Below are positions 33,256 through 46,008 of a stretch of DNA of 64,000 nt, piece after piece (position 1 is the stretch's first letter; each line of letters starts with the position of its first letter). Origin of the DNA: Protonemura montana (lineage: Eukaryota; Arthropoda; Insecta; Plecoptera; Nemouridae); NCBI GenBank assembly GCA_947568835.1, contig OX387607.1:10927701-10991700 (forward strand), written 5' to 3'. Made by a program: the position numbers and the translations under genes. The notes under the pieces are model-generated. The model saw nothing but the letters and a program-made list of their open reading frames with translations, did no database searches and was not told the origin of the DNA.

Positions 33256-33500
33256 AGTTGTAATTATTATTATTAATATACTATGTAAAAAAGAAATATT
33301 TTCATTTCTGTCTTGACTTACAAAAGAATACACAGTTTACCCACCCACACACAAGCGAAGGCTTATGTAGGTTATTTTCCTTTTGTTTCCTATGTTTTTT
33401 TTTGTTTTTTTTGCCTATGTTAATTTTTTTTATGTAAATGTATGTAATTGTTCTCTGAATGGAAAATAAACATTAATTAATAACAAAAAAATAAAAAAAA
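33256..33500 (+). mobile_element. retroposon 3' end inserted into a SINE
   Basis: About 245 bp separates the head and tail of one SINE copy. It ends in 'ctgaatggaaaataaaca' followed by an A-rich tail ('aacaaaaaaataaaaaaaa', about 33482-33499), as expected of a 3' end made by target-primed reverse transcription. T-rich stretches fill the middle. No coding remnant was recognised, so the source element is unknown; a LINE 3' UTR is likely. No clear target duplication was found. Confidence 0.5.
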
Positions 33501-33630
33501 TCGGCTGAGAGGTGAGAGAGATGCAAATTAACTCATCTGAGTATTAACCACTAAACATTCATCATTTAACCAACGAAACTAGGCAAGTGCAACAAGCCAG
33601 CTTTCAAAACAGAGCGCCGTTTAACAAAAC
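33501..33630 (+). repeat. body and tail of the interrupted SINE copy
   Basis: 'tcggctgagaggtgagagag' followed by 'atgcaaatt' matches the sequence that follows the C-box in intact copies. 'ttaaccaacgaaactaggca', 'agtgcaacaagccag' and 'caaaacagagcgccgtttaa' match the 3' tail. The middle of the body is deleted. Confidence 0.65.
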
Positions 33631-34430
33631 AAATCATCAAATGCTGCTAAACATGATTCTGAACCCATATGAAAAATGTTCGCACAGTTTTTGAGCACAT
33701 TTTTTTACTCCGAACATGGATGTCAAATTTTTCTTTCAATCACTTAAACTCTCGTCACTGTCACGAATTTTTCCACGCGGACATGCACGATTCCGTCATG
33801 CCAACTTAACAACATTGCCACCCTCGAAGCGGGATATTTTTACACCATTTTGACGGCTGACCCTTTTTTTCGCGAGCTAGATTTCATTACATTAAAAGCA
33901 TACGACGAGCGCACCCTACACATTCGACCCACGGCCGGCTTGACCCCGATTCCAGCCGCTCGGGGAAAAATTCGTGTCATTTTGCGAAACATTGCCGGCG
34001 AGAACACGGCCCGATTGAAACACAGAGTTTTTGGATGTGGAACGACCAGCTTGAGAAACAAGATGGCTGCTGCATATTATATTGCACTATAATGGCAATT
34101 TACATACAGTTTGATGCCAAAATGTGACTGTTTTCCTAAAATTGTAAGTTGCATCTGCTTTGTGGTGACATTATGACCAAGAACTGCAATTTCATTTATT
34201 TTTTTTTTTTACCTGAACAATTAAAATCGGTAGAACATTTACTAATTGTAGAAGCATTTCCCAAAATGCATACAACGTTCTTACAAATAAATGAGAATAA
34301 TATACCAAATATCAAAATTGAGATTTTAGATTTTTAATAACCTTACTGCGTTCTGATTAAAATTTAGAGAAAATAAGGTAACAAAAAACCGCCATCTTTT
34401 TAACAGTAGCAACTCTGCACCCTACCACGG
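33631..34430. other. intergenic sequence with a GC-richer island
   Basis: At 33770-34080 the sequence is GC-richer and open on both strands (80 codons plus, 73 codons minus), ending in 'caagatggctgctgca', which fits a YY1/Pho motif. Neither frame matches a family I know. The plus frame starts at TTG, so an ATG-initiated gene is not supported. It is a candidate promoter-like or conserved element. Confidence 0.35.
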
Positions 34431-36715
34431 CTTTTGTCATGAAACGAGCACTGCAATCAAGGGGACCTCTATCAACGTCATATCCGCTTTATTCAAAGCC
34501 CACTGGATTCACAGGCGTGCGTGGGAAAGAGTAGGTAGTGGGGAAGGGGGCGACAAAATGGCCCTCTGAATCACCTTGATTGCGCCCATTAAATCATCCA
34601 AGCTGCCGTGCTTCATTACGTAGCGCGGGTTGCATAAGCGATGTGCGGATCATGATGCACGTCTGTTTGAAAACGCCGACAAAGTTTCCAACTGGCTTAT
34701 GTCCCCATAGTAACAAAACTGGACCATATCGGTTCCTATTAAAATATTGCCTGCTTTTTGTCTGTGTTTTTTTTTGCAGATTAAAGCAAGTGTCAATGTG
34801 ATTTTCAAAATCCGGTAGCTTGGTTTTTATGATCCCAATTATTCATCAGAATTTAAAAGCTATGGAGTATATTAATAAAGCACTGTGACATTTAAGCTGT
34901 AATTAGTTCTGAATTTATTGCTTAATTTTTTTTTTCGCATTAGTTAGCAGTGCTAAACATTTTCTTTGATAATTGGTTACCATAAAAAAAGAACAATTTT
35001 TCAATATTTTTTCCACTAAACTAGGTCGTCTGGTCTAGAAAATGGTTCTTTTCAAATCAAGACATCAATTTTTCCGGCCACCTGGATTGAAGTGATGAGC
35101 GTCATTAATTTCCAGAGCGTCAACGCAATACCAAGTGGCGGTTACTGTGATTAAACAACCTTCCAAAGTCTGAAATGGATTGATAAATAGATAAAGTTAC
35201 TGCCAAGCCGATGACAGTTCTTTTGTGGGAATACGTTTTGAACGGACTTGTAGATTAATATAAATCTGGTGACGTGAAGTTCGATTCCATAAAACTGCAT
35301 CGTACAGTGCGATTAATTTCCAGTACTCGAGCACATCGATCATCTAGAAGGCTGTACATCGCCTTCTTTGTACGTTTTTTTGTTTACGACACATTCACAA
35401 CAAGCTTTTCCACATATGTGGCTCGATCATGGCAGCAGTGCTTTCAATAAAGTTGCAAAACACCACTAGTGACGTTAAAAAACAACACCGACCTAGAGTA
35501 GCACCGACTTTTTGAGAGTTAAATATATGAATTTGGTTATTTGTGACAGATTACTTTTATTTGAGACTGAACTAAGCTCAAATAATATTAATTGATGCTA
35601 ATCGTAACAAGTTTGATACATTTATCGATATTCTGGATAATAATTATTTAATATTAGTTGAAAAGAAAAGCTGCTCAAGCGCCGTCAGGTGGCACCTACT
35701 GTTACCACTTGTTTCCAGTTCGTTTGCTCAGCAGAACGTTAAAAATGAGCGCCAGGACTCTTGACTAAATTAGAGATTTGAGTAGAAAAAATGTGTGTTT
35801 CTAAGTAATGTGCTCCGTTCTAAAAGTCAAGCATGCAGTGACAAGTACGTCATGGTCATTCAAACTTTCTCTAATCACAAAATAGAACCAGTTTTTCGCG
35901 CGCAAAAAAAAGGACAAAAAAAAAATACGCTGGTGCTTTAATTATTAACAACGTGTTGAGCCATTTGTAATTTGTAATCGCAGGCTCATCAACTGTGTGT
36001 GGGCGTGTGTGTACACGCGCGTAATGCATATTTTGACAAACAACAAAAACAAGTGAAAAACACGTGAGCCGCTCGGCGCCAACGAATTTTGTAATCTACT
36101 TTTGTTGCTCGATGCGTCAGTGTGCAGTGAAGGCAGGACAGGAAATTTTTTGACGGAAAAAATTAATAGCTTTTGTTTGAAAATTAGGGGATGTTTGTTT
36201 CATGTGCGTATTTCGTTTTTTGTTTTGTTGTTTCCATTCGGATGTGGTAGTTGATTATTTTACTCAGATTATTAATTTCTTGTTTAGCTGACACGTACGA
36301 CAAAATTAACAAGAGGATACACTGGTTTAAACTTTTTTTAACCGTGCTTTTTTTCAGCGGGTTTTGTATATTTATTTAATCAAAAGAAGTGGTATCTACG
36401 GAAACGCAAGCGAGCTAGATACTTTTTTTTTGTTGACAAGATCAAGCAAATGGCTGACATAAAAGCGGTGACTGTAAATTATATTATATTTCAACACTGC
36501 ACCATTTTTAACTGTGATAACGGATACAAATATGTAAAATGAATTGAGCCAAAGAGATAACTGGCAACCCATATTAAGTAAAACATATTCAAATAATTAG
36601 TAATGAGTTAGTTTATTATTCCACGTGAATCGAACGAGATCATGTGAACCACACATAAAAAAAGCACTCGCATAATTCAAATCTGTAAAGCTGTAATCTG
36701 TAGCAATCACTCAAA
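34431..36715. other. intergenic sequence
   Basis: No gene supported. The part 34440-34700 is GC-richer. 'gccgtcaggtggcacct' at 35681-35697 is a weak CTCF-like match. GTGTGTGGGCGTGTGTGTAC lies at about 35994. Confidence 0.3.
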
Positions 36716-37199
36716 TTTTCTCCCACAGCAGCAATCGACCAACCCAACGACAGGCATTAAAACGAAATCATCATCATTGTGCACCAACCAAGCAAAGCAT
36801 CATGAGCCCGTGCACGGTCTCGTATATCATTCGTCCACAAACAAGGCAAATTCACAAATGCGAAACATCAAAAAGGATTTAGGAAAATAGACGGGCCGTG
36901 TTTCCTGCAAGAAAAGATCGCATCTCGACGGCACGGCCCGCCAGACACAGGGATTTACTTTCCAGGGCCTAATTTAATCATTCGAAAGAATGGCGTATTG
37001 TTAGATATAGATTTTTTGTCTCTGTGCTGGGATGTTTTGGGTCGAGTGCTGTGACGGCTACGTTTGATCTGTAGAGTATACAGAGGACTTGCTTGCAAAG
37101 GAAAAGTAGTGAATATAATTATCTTGAACTTTCAAAGTGTAAGCTAAAAAGGACAGCGATATGAATTGACTGGTAAGCTAAAAGAGCTGGCTTTTTAAT
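36716..37199. other. possible conserved non-coding block with hairpin
   Basis: 'gacgggccgtgtttcctgca' and 'gacggcacggcccgcc' (36891-36943) form an inverted repeat GGGCCGTG...CACGGCCC with a loop of about 33 bases. It lies in a stretch of low simple-sequence content. I cannot assign it to a known RNA. The rest of the block is ordinary AT-rich DNA. Confidence 0.3.
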
Positions 37200-37420
37200 A
37201 TCACATTTAGGCTGGGTTTTACCAAAATGTTCAACTATCAGCTGGACCTCTAACTCACCGAAACATTTGAATTTTACTGCATGTGTTTGAAAGTCGCCAT
37301 GGTAATAGTTTTAACTGGCACTTCAATTAAGAGGCGATATTTTGATAAAACAGGACTTCAGTAATCAACATATCCCTAAGAAACAAAAAGCATTTTCTGA
37401 TTGGCTATATAAAAAAATAT
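37200..37420. mobile_element. possible degraded MITE
   Basis: The left part 'gggttttaccaaaatgttca' and the reverse complement of the right part ('ctgttttatcaaaatatcgc') are similar. The right end contains 'ttctgattggctatat', like the arms of the element at 51030-51302. Decay makes the limits uncertain. Confidence 0.3.
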
Positions 37421-38481
37421 ATACGGGCTGACAGGTGTTCTGAAAAACCACCAAAATAATGCGAGTAACAAGAAGAAGTAATGAAAACACAAAATATTAC
37501 ATTTTACATTGGAAGAAAAAAAAGTATTGTGGTTAAAAATCGTTAATTTAAAATAATTGTCATGCTTGCTGCAAATTTTTAGCTTTAATGGCTTTAAATT
37601 GGTTGTTTAGCAATCAACACGAAAAACATAATTTCATTGCGATCAAAGCCCAAGAGAGCAGACAAGATAACCATAGCTCTTTATAATCTTGATAGGACTG
37701 GATAAAACACTGCCCCTTTTATAGCAAAGTTCGTCGAGGTAAGATCACGGTCACAGAGATTGAAGTACTCTTATCCGGTACGTAAGCACAAGCGTTTGTC
37801 TTAAGAATAACCGATGTCATTCATACCTAAAAATTCTGCAGGAAAAAAATCACCTTTTTGAACAATTTTTCGACTAAAACAACTGAAAACAACAGAAACA
37901 TTATAAAAACCATTTGAATCTGCATCTTAATAAAAACTATTTTTAAGCCTATCACCTGAATTTTAGAGTTATTTTTGCAGGATCAACTTATTTCCCAAAA
38001 TCGTATTGATGTGGCTTAGACATAGCCTTGTCTTCATGTCTTCATGTCATGTCTTTGCTATTTTAAAGTTACGAATGTTCAACAAAAATTAGCCCGATTT
38101 AGCCTGATCAGTTTTACAATGTTAAGTTAAACTTTTATTTCCATGATAACAGCCAATAATGTGCTGGCATTTCTTTCTCAACCTCCAGTGATATTTTCGA
38201 ACTGAAAATGAACACCAGCCATCGGTGAAGTTCGAAGAACTAAATCGCCAAAAAAACAAACAATTTAAAGCATTCTTGCTCAGTATTAACTCCACAGAAA
38301 CAACCAAATCGAACGAAATACTATTCCCCATAAACTAACCAACAAACAACTATTCCCTGAAACGTTCAAATCTGAATTCCAACAACTTGTTCCTCTTCCA
38401 GGTAAGCTCAACGCAGCTCAATTCCAAAAACGTCCACCAGATGCCGCCTCTGCGCTCGACTCGAGTGTAATCAATCTGCAG
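37421..38481. other. intergenic sequence
   Basis: AT-rich DNA without a recognised gene or repeat. 'tgtcttcatgtcttcatgtc' at about 38031 is a short local duplication. Confidence 0.4.
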
Positions 38482-38503
38482 CTTACAGCGCCCTCTACTC
38501 GGT
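38482..38503 (-). promoter_or_regulatory. CTCF-like motif
   Basis: On the minus strand the sequence reads 'accgagtagagggcgctgta', close to the conserved animal CTCF core (CCACYAGRKGGCGC). It lies in a GC-rich patch (38440-38700). Binding is an inference. Confidence 0.35.
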
Positions 38504-39107
38504 GGAAGGGGGTGGGTGCAAAGGAGGTAGGGATACATTTCTCATCCGCGGCTTCCCGGATAACCGAGGGCTGGCGGCGCGGATAAGGAACTCTTGATAA
38601 GACCCCAAGAATGATGGCACCTACCACCCATGGCTCGCCCACACTTCAACTGCACCCAACATGTACGCAGTGGCGCCTCCGGGAAAGTTGTAGACAAAAG
38701 ATTAAAGGTCTTTTGGTCAACGCCCTGGGGATTGCTAATCTGCGAAGATAACACTGATGCGCCTTGATGATTCCAAATTGGTGACCGTAAGTTATCAGCC
38801 CTTCGCTGGAAGTGTTAAGCTATCCTCCTGGTCTATGTTCCCTTTAAAGACATAGCCATATTAAGCCTAAAAGACAAGCTAATTAACCAGTTACACTGGT
38901 ACAGCGATAGTTCTACAAATATATAAGTGAAAAAGGTCTATGATTCTTTTTCTGAAATTAATATGGTCATGAGAATTAAATTTAAAAGTCGGTATGAGGG
39001 GGTATTTTTGAAAGTGTGAAAACGACCTATTTTTTTTTTAAACCTGGGCTCACGTTGTTGGTACAAAAATATCATGTTTTGACTCTAAGATCAATTTATA
39101 CCACAAG
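38504..39107. other. intergenic sequence, GC-rich at left
   Basis: 38504-38760 is GC-rich with overlapping short minus-strand frames that match nothing known. The rest is AT-rich. No gene was supported. Confidence 0.35.
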
Positions 39108-39218
39108 CCTCTGAACGCAGCCCGCAGAGCAGACTTGGCTCCTCCACCACGTGCCCCTGAACGCAGCCCGCAGAGCGTACTTGGCTCCTCCACCTTGTTC
39201 CCCTAAACGCAGCCTACA
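39108..39218 (+). repeat. 46-bp minisatellite, 2.3 units
   Basis: 'cctctgaacgcagcccgcag', 'cccctgaacgcagcccgcag' and 'cccctaaacgcagcctacaa' follow at exact 46-bp spacing (39111, 39157, 39203). Each is followed by 'acttggctcctccacc'. This is the clearest array of the family also found at 8081-8310, 49486 and 61553. Confidence 0.85.
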
Positions 39219-41560
39219 AAACAAAATATGACCAAGAAATTCTAAGTTGGTTGACAATCAGGATTTTGCTGTTCAAAGTGAAAAATGTCCTCCCCAACAA
39301 TGAACTGGATTTATAAACAGGAGTCTTTTAAACGTTATAGAGAAATGTTTCAATATTTTTGTGGTAGTGAAGACAACGCGACATTCGACTTTAACACTCC
39401 TTTATTTTTTGTTTTTTTTTAAGGAGAAACCCAAAAAAAAGTGGGTTTCTTTATCACTATGAGAGAAGATAAAGTGAGCATTAAGGCGAGCAAACATTTT
39501 GCCAATTATTACGAACGACTTTTTGCCTTTACGTAATATGGTAGGTACACCACTGTTTTTCAAACACCTACTCGACAAGCCCCGAAACGCACTCATATAA
39601 CGTGAGCGCCAAGAGTGTAGAGGAAATTCAGGACAATGCCAGGCGACAAAGATATTTATTATGTTGTTCGTCGTCGTTTCGTGGGACGCCGTTGAGCGTG
39701 AGGAAGACGGCCTTAAAACTATGGCGGCGATGTCGGCGTCGAATTTAGGAGCCGGTTGTCACTAAATCTTGCTTGCTGTATGTGTTTTTTTGGGTGTGTA
39801 AGACCCGGCGTGCATAAAGTGGTGTGGTGCGGGCGTTATCCGTGTGGCTATCATCATTTTTGAGGTGAAAAAATATCACATAAAGCGTCCGGAGTGAAAT
39901 ACGCGACGGGATTGGGTCGTTTATGTGAGCTTGCAATTTATTTTAAAGAGCTCGATTTTTTTTTGCTGTTTCTTTGTGCGCTGTTGTTTTTATTATTAGA
40001 GATAGCGTTTCAGAGAAATGTTTTGAGAAGGTTAATTTTGTGTTTTTATTAAGCAGTTGTTTCTGATTTTACTGGTTTACTTGTTGTGCTCGCCTCTTTT
40101 TTTTTAAGATGCTTGCGATAGAATGTTTGGTCTCAGAATTGTCAGATTTTTTAATAATTAAAACTGTTCATATTTTTAGTACATCGTCGGCTATTTGAAA
40201 CATTTTATTAAAAATATAATTATTTATTATTAAAAAAATATAATTAATAAAAATATATATGTACAAATAAAAAAAAAAAAAAAAAAACACGAACGCTCTA
40301 GTTTAAACTTAAGTCATGGGAGAAGACACCTTATCAAAACACTTTTTCATTTTTTTTTAACACTCAAGAGAGCTTAGGAATGGTATCTTTTCTAACGGGA
40401 ATATTCAGTAGAAGCACTGGTATATCTGTCGTAAAAGAATAAGCTGAACATTGCAAAAAAATAGAAATATTTTCTAGATAAAAATTAACAGAAAACTTGC
40501 ACATTAACTATTCTTTAGAATTATTTTTATCTATTTTTTCCTGTACGGAAGGTTATTTTTTCTGAATTGCCAATTGCTCTGAGAGACAGAGATTTGACTT
40601 GAATTGGTAAAATTACCAAAGGCTTCTCGAGCCCACTGTGTTTTGATTCAGCCGGTAACACTGACTAGGGGATGTGTTCACACAAAATTCACCATCTAAC
40701 GAAGATTTGTTTACAAACACAACTCGGTAACAACAGGATGGCGGAAAAAAATGTTTGTGCCTAATTTGGCACAAAAGTAATTAATTATTTATTTCAAATC
40801 AAGCCGCGCAAACTTTGTGCCACCAATGCACGAGGGCAATTCATCATTTATAAATATAACCCCTTCACTTGCAACAAAAAAAAAATGTTTCACCAACGCA
40901 CAAAAAAAAAAAAAAACAAGAACACGGAAATTATTATTTGTTTATTTCTACAAAACAAAACAACAACTAGAGTAATGAACGGTGAAGCACACACCGAGAG
41001 CTTTTTGTCAAGTCTTCTTTTTGGACATAATAATTGATAGCGTGAACCAGCAACCGCCTTCTTGGTCGGATGCAGCGTTGCTCTCACGGCCCTATAAATC
41101 CGAAACCAATTTAAATTTAAACACACACACAAGAAACAAAAAGAAAGGAAACGCAATCGACGTTCGGAATTCCAGACAATCCAATATCTTTACAAACTTA
41201 AGTTGCCTAGGTCAACTCTTCTTTCGTTCTTTCATTTTTATTTGATTAAAATAATGTAGCTCTAGGAATCTGAAAAGGTTTCAGCGATGGATTTCAGTAT
41301 AAAAGTATGATTTTCCGTCAAAAATCACAAATACCTTACATTAAATATTATATTATTTCTTATTCTGCATAAACGGACATTTTTAGCCATATTTTCCTCT
41401 GTAATTACCAAAATCGTGATTGAATTCATTTAAAAAGTTATTTCATTGCATTTTAAGACAAATGTCGAATATTCTCTTGCAGGATACCACAAAATTCCAG
41501 GAATTCGCAATGTCACAAAATTGAGACGTCTGTCACCAAAATATTTTAGAAATGTGTCCT
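39219..41560. other. intergenic sequence
   Basis: AT-rich DNA with homopolymer A runs (40269-40287, 40904-40917). The patch 39600-39760 is GC-richer. No gene or repeat family was recognised. Confidence 0.4.
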
Positions 41561-43264
41561 TAAATGCCTACGTGTCAAACGTCGCAGCGCACTCGAACTA
41601 ATCTCAGGAATTTCGACTTACTCCCCCTACCGTTCAAGTCTTCACGGTGGCCCCTTAACCAGATTGCCCGGCTTCATTCCAAACATCGCTCCACCGGCAA
41701 CTCCCGGCCAATTATTCCCGATGGTCGAGACGTTCCCTTTCCTGGCGCATCGACGGTGACCCCAAAACGTCAACGTGCCCGTCGCCCCATTACATTGGAG
41801 GCGATTAAAAGACATGTTTACCCCGTGGACTGCCCGTGGCAGCCCACGAATCCAATTACGAAGAGTGAGTTGGTTCATTAACATGATTTACTGGGCTTGG
41901 CCGTTGTTCTTGCAGCTGCAACTTCAGTACCAACTGGATCAGATCGTGATTCATTTGAGGTTAATTGGAGTGCGATAGAAACATATGTCGTGAGATTGGT
42001 TCCGTGTTTTGTGTATTTTTTTGCCTGAAATGGTAATCAAATTGGCGCGATAGTCGCAGGGAAATGGAACAGAAAACGAACTTTAACTCAAACTGATTTG
42101 ATGAAATCGCCTTTTTTACATCTTGAAACTCAAATTTAACCCAAACCTGGATCTTTTATTTTCTTCATTTATTTAAACTTTCAAAAAATTGATAAAACTA
42201 GAATAGTAAAACTGTGAGATATGTTAAAGCAAACTCTTGATGAGAGCAGATTTAATTGTTGATCTTGACCTTTCTCGCGTCCCCAACAACACAAAAACAG
42301 TAAAATGAGTCACAATGAAAAGTTTTGTGTTTTCTGGTGATCTACTCACTAAACTCTCACAATAGTTTTGCAATTTCCAGACGAAAAATTTCAGCAGGTG
42401 AAGATTTAAAAAAGTATTTTTATATCTTTGACGATGGAGATGACATAAAGTTACGTGTGACATTTTTGACATAAAGTTTCCTGTTATTTTTTAACGAGGA
42501 ATTTCAAATCCGGCCTTAAAATCCTTTATGTAACCGCTACTCTTTGTTTAAATAAATTATGTTACTGTCCCGGCTTGGAAAGTTATTTTTCGCACTATTT
42601 TCAATGCTCTGTTGAATGACCAGCCCCCTATCGACCAATTGCGCTCTATGAACGTAGCAGCAAGCAAATCCTACGGGAACGACACCGGGACGGCGCTTAA
42701 AGAGGAGCGAGGACAAACAATCAGGATCACGAGCAAAGGGAAAGAGGGTAGAGGATGATGTCAGAGACTCAAAGGGCCTCGTACAGCTCAGAGAAGCTGT
42801 TCATTAGGGGAATAAAATATGTCCTGAGGACAATGGGCTATCTTGATTCGATGTTTGTCCGCTTCCACCGTGATTCCTTATGCTTTGCCCAAAAGGATGA
42901 ATGCAGGGCTATGATACGATCAGCAAAAACAATTAGAGAAAAGAACGTATGTTTCTAATAGGATTAAGGGATAAAAGGGAGTTAGAGGTGAACCCGGTGT
43001 CAGCAAGGATACTACTCTTTTTCAAAAACACCGAGAGCTGGTCACCGCTTAGCCAATTGTCTGAACACTGTGTTGGCGGCGTCCCTGTGGTACTCGACTT
43101 TATCTGACATGTTGAACATTAACCAACCTGGCCTAAAAGGAAGCCAGGGGAGTTTCAGGTGAAGGTAGAATGGTTGTTTTTATACGTCATTCAGGCGTTT
43201 TATTGGTTGATTGGTTAATTGGTTGATTCATGTTGTTGATCCACTTTTTGTATAGCTTCTAAGG
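41561..43264. other. intergenic sequence with a GC-richer patch
   Basis: The patch 41560-41960 is GC-rich and has a 105-codon plus frame without a known domain. At 42755-42958 a 67-codon frame rich in charged residues follows a purine-rich leader; I do not recognise it and cannot exclude a small exon. 'tgaacccggtgtcagcaa' at about 42987 resembles a SINE body word. Confidence 0.3.
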
Positions 43265-43635
43265 TCTCAACTTGCGTCGATGAATGATGAAGTGATGATT
43301 TGTACGCTGATGATCCTAACCTCAATTAGAAAGGAGGCGAGAAAACCCGGCGCCAGTGCCAGAAATAGTCTTACTTTTTTAGAAGATAATTTATTGGACC
43401 GCCGGCTTAACGCCCCCTTCGGAAAACAATACAAGTCAATCAACAAAATGCTTCTAAACATTCAAGACTAAAGAAGTAGTTGTACTGAAACTAATATCCT
43501 TCGAACTACTCTTCCGAAAAAACTGGTTAGATGTGTGATGGTCACCCATCAAAAATCTTGTTCAGATCAGTATTGCTTAAACTCGATTATCTCTACGGTG
43601 ATCAATTAGTTCAACACACCAAACCGTTTGGAAAA
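43265..43635 (-). repeat. 5S-derived SINE copy, diverged but nearly full length
   Basis: Left to right on the plus strand it reads the reverse of the SINE: 'gcgtcgatgaatgatgaagt' (tail), 'aggaggcgagaaaacccggc', 'ccgccggcttaacgccccct' (body), 'ggtcacccatcaaaaatctt' (C-box), 'agtattgcttaaactcgatt' (A-box), and 'caacacaccaaaccgtttgg' (5' end). The last bases of the tail are absent, and substitutions are frequent, so this is an old copy. Confidence 0.7.
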
Positions 43636-45990
43636 CTTCACAAAGAGCTGGCCATCTCCAAGTATTTGGAGATGTATTTGGAGTATTTACATCTCCAAGT
43701 ACAGAAGAAGAAAGACTGAAGATTATCCAGCTGTAAACGCCTGGTCTCTTGATCCGTCAGATCGAGTTCTAAAAGTAAACGCTCGGAATCGGTTTTCAAA
43801 CTACATAAAGCTGCGATAAAATACAAATATATGCGGGACGGCAATTTGAATGCCAGGACATAAAACCGGTGTCCGTTGTCAGTTGTCCTGGCTCATAACA
43901 ATAAAAAATTCGAGTGCAAAGATACGATTCAGACTTTATCAACAATGGAAGCAGTCGTTGGCTTGTGACAGTCTTATTTCTGCCATCTAGAAGAGGACTT
44001 TGGCATTTCCACCCTATCGCGTTCGACGTTGTAGTTTTATTCAAAAAATGCCCGGGGGCTATAAAGTATTATTAACGGCCAGTAGTTAAGATGTCATCCT
44101 AGACGACTGCTACTCTCAATTCTCAATAAGTTTGCTCGCCAGAAGAAAGCGTCGCGTTTCTTTTTTTCTTTGTCTTGTCGTCGCTGGCGCTTTTTAAAGT
44201 GTACGAAAAAGAAATGTTGGGCAAATTCCGATTTTTTTTTGTTCGCCTCCTTGCATTTTGCGTTCGGCTGAGGCCAAAGTAGCGCGAAGTGGCTCATGAA
44301 ATAAAGATTGCGTCCTGAAAACTTTGTTAACTTTCTATTTTTTCCCGTCGTGCTTCGAGAGTAGGTTATGGAAATCGTCGCGAAGAGGTTTTTTCTCCGT
44401 TGAGAGGAAAGTCGAACTGTCATTTTCGTCGAGTGTCAATATTAGTGTAGCTCTAAGAGAAGGTGCTGAAGTGATTCAGAGGTAAATAAATATCGGGTGA
44501 TTTTTTTCATACGCATGTCCAAGTAATTTGATAGGAAATATTTGATAGTATTGACATTTATTTTTACCTTTCTATCAGAAACGATGTGAATATTTTATGA
44601 GCAAATATGAAAACGTTTCGATTTGTAATTTAAGTCACTTTTAAAGTAAAATTTAATATGCAAGGCTCAGAAAAAAAAATACTTTCAATAATAACAAATT
44701 TGCAATTCTGCTTTTCGTAAGATTGAAAAAAAAAATCGGAATCAAACAATTTCTGGCCTTCTTTCTGCATTATTGCCATATTAAATGAACGGATCAAGTT
44801 TTGCTCAAAAAAAATAATTCAATATCATTCCTTTTTTTAGCTTATTTATCCTGGCATAACCTTCACATTTTTTAAGAATTCAAAACTGTTTTGCTCTGAA
44901 ATTTTTTTCTATTATTACCTATTGCTCTTGTTTAAGAACAAAAATCAACCTTTATTCAAACCTTATTGACGGACTTCCTTTTTTCAATACAAAAGAACTT
45001 AAAGCAAACCAAATCTCGCCTAATCTTGCGAATTTCATTACAAATCAAAATTCTTCACCAAGTATCTTTGAAATATCGACAACTGTCTCAAACTGCGCAA
45101 ACTCTCGGCAAGACTCGACCACAATTCGAAACTATTTGATTAAACGCAAAACGCGGCACGGCAAACAACTAAAACAGTGGCGAGGAGCGTCTTTATTCAA
45201 GCTGCGGCAGCCAGATTGAACAAGTTTGTGTGTTTTACAAGACTTGGCCCTCCTGCCTTCACCCCCCTCCCCCACCCCCGCTCCCCACACCCAAGAAAGC
45301 CGACTCAGCAGCAAGAAGTTTCACTCATCAGCCGCCATCTTTATCAAGTCGCGGAATGTAGCGATGTCCCGAACACACACTACTCTATCTACGTTTAGGA
45401 TCCTTAATTGAAATATTTATTAAGAACGCTTCGGGCTTTGTGAATAATCTTATGCGAAAGTCCCGTTCACCATGGTCGTAAAATCACACAGTAGATGAAA
45501 ATGTCTGCCCAGGCATTTAAATCCGTATCTCATAAGCTAATCTTAAAATTATTTTTATAGGCTTATAAATCTTAAATTTACATTTTTTTTAATCTTATAT
45601 TATAGATCACTAGCGTTGCGTCCTTGTCTGGCACAGAAGAAGTCCTGCCCAATGTTGTCCAACACTATCTTACCCTCTCACTTGCACTCACTCAAACAGG
45701 CAGGAAAAATATTCAGAATAGACCAATAAAAACAGTTTTCATTTTTTCCCATAGTTTTTACGACTCACATGGGGGAAAGCACACAACCACCATCCAACTC
45801 ACTGAAAAAAAAACGCTGGCTAGAAACAAAAATCATGGTTTGAGTAAAAAAAAAAAAAAAAAAACTTTGCACCCGGGCGCGTTTTTGCGGAGAAATGGTT
45901 TTTAGAATTGTTGTTTGGCCGAAAGTTTCGGCTAAATTCTGATGTTCCGTTCGGGCGGGCGCCGGCGATGCGAAAACTTTTGCAAACCTT
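43636..45990. other. intergenic sequence
   Basis: A local hairpin-forming repeat lies at 43648-43706 ('catctccaagtatttggaga' and 'gtatttacatctccaagtac'). A C-rich patch lies at 45257-45293. An A-run lies at 45847-45863. The 109-codon minus frame at 44094-44423 is low-complexity, rich in Lys, Arg and Phe, and unlikely to be a gene. No gene was supported. Confidence 0.35.
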
Positions 45991-46008
45991 CTAACAGATG
46001 GCGCTGTT
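45991..46008 (+). promoter_or_regulatory. CTCF-like motif
   Basis: 'ctaacagatggcgctgtt' contains AGATGGCGC, the insect CTCF core, with a flanking CTGTT. It lies in a GC-rich context (45940-46260). Occupancy is an inference. Confidence 0.35.
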
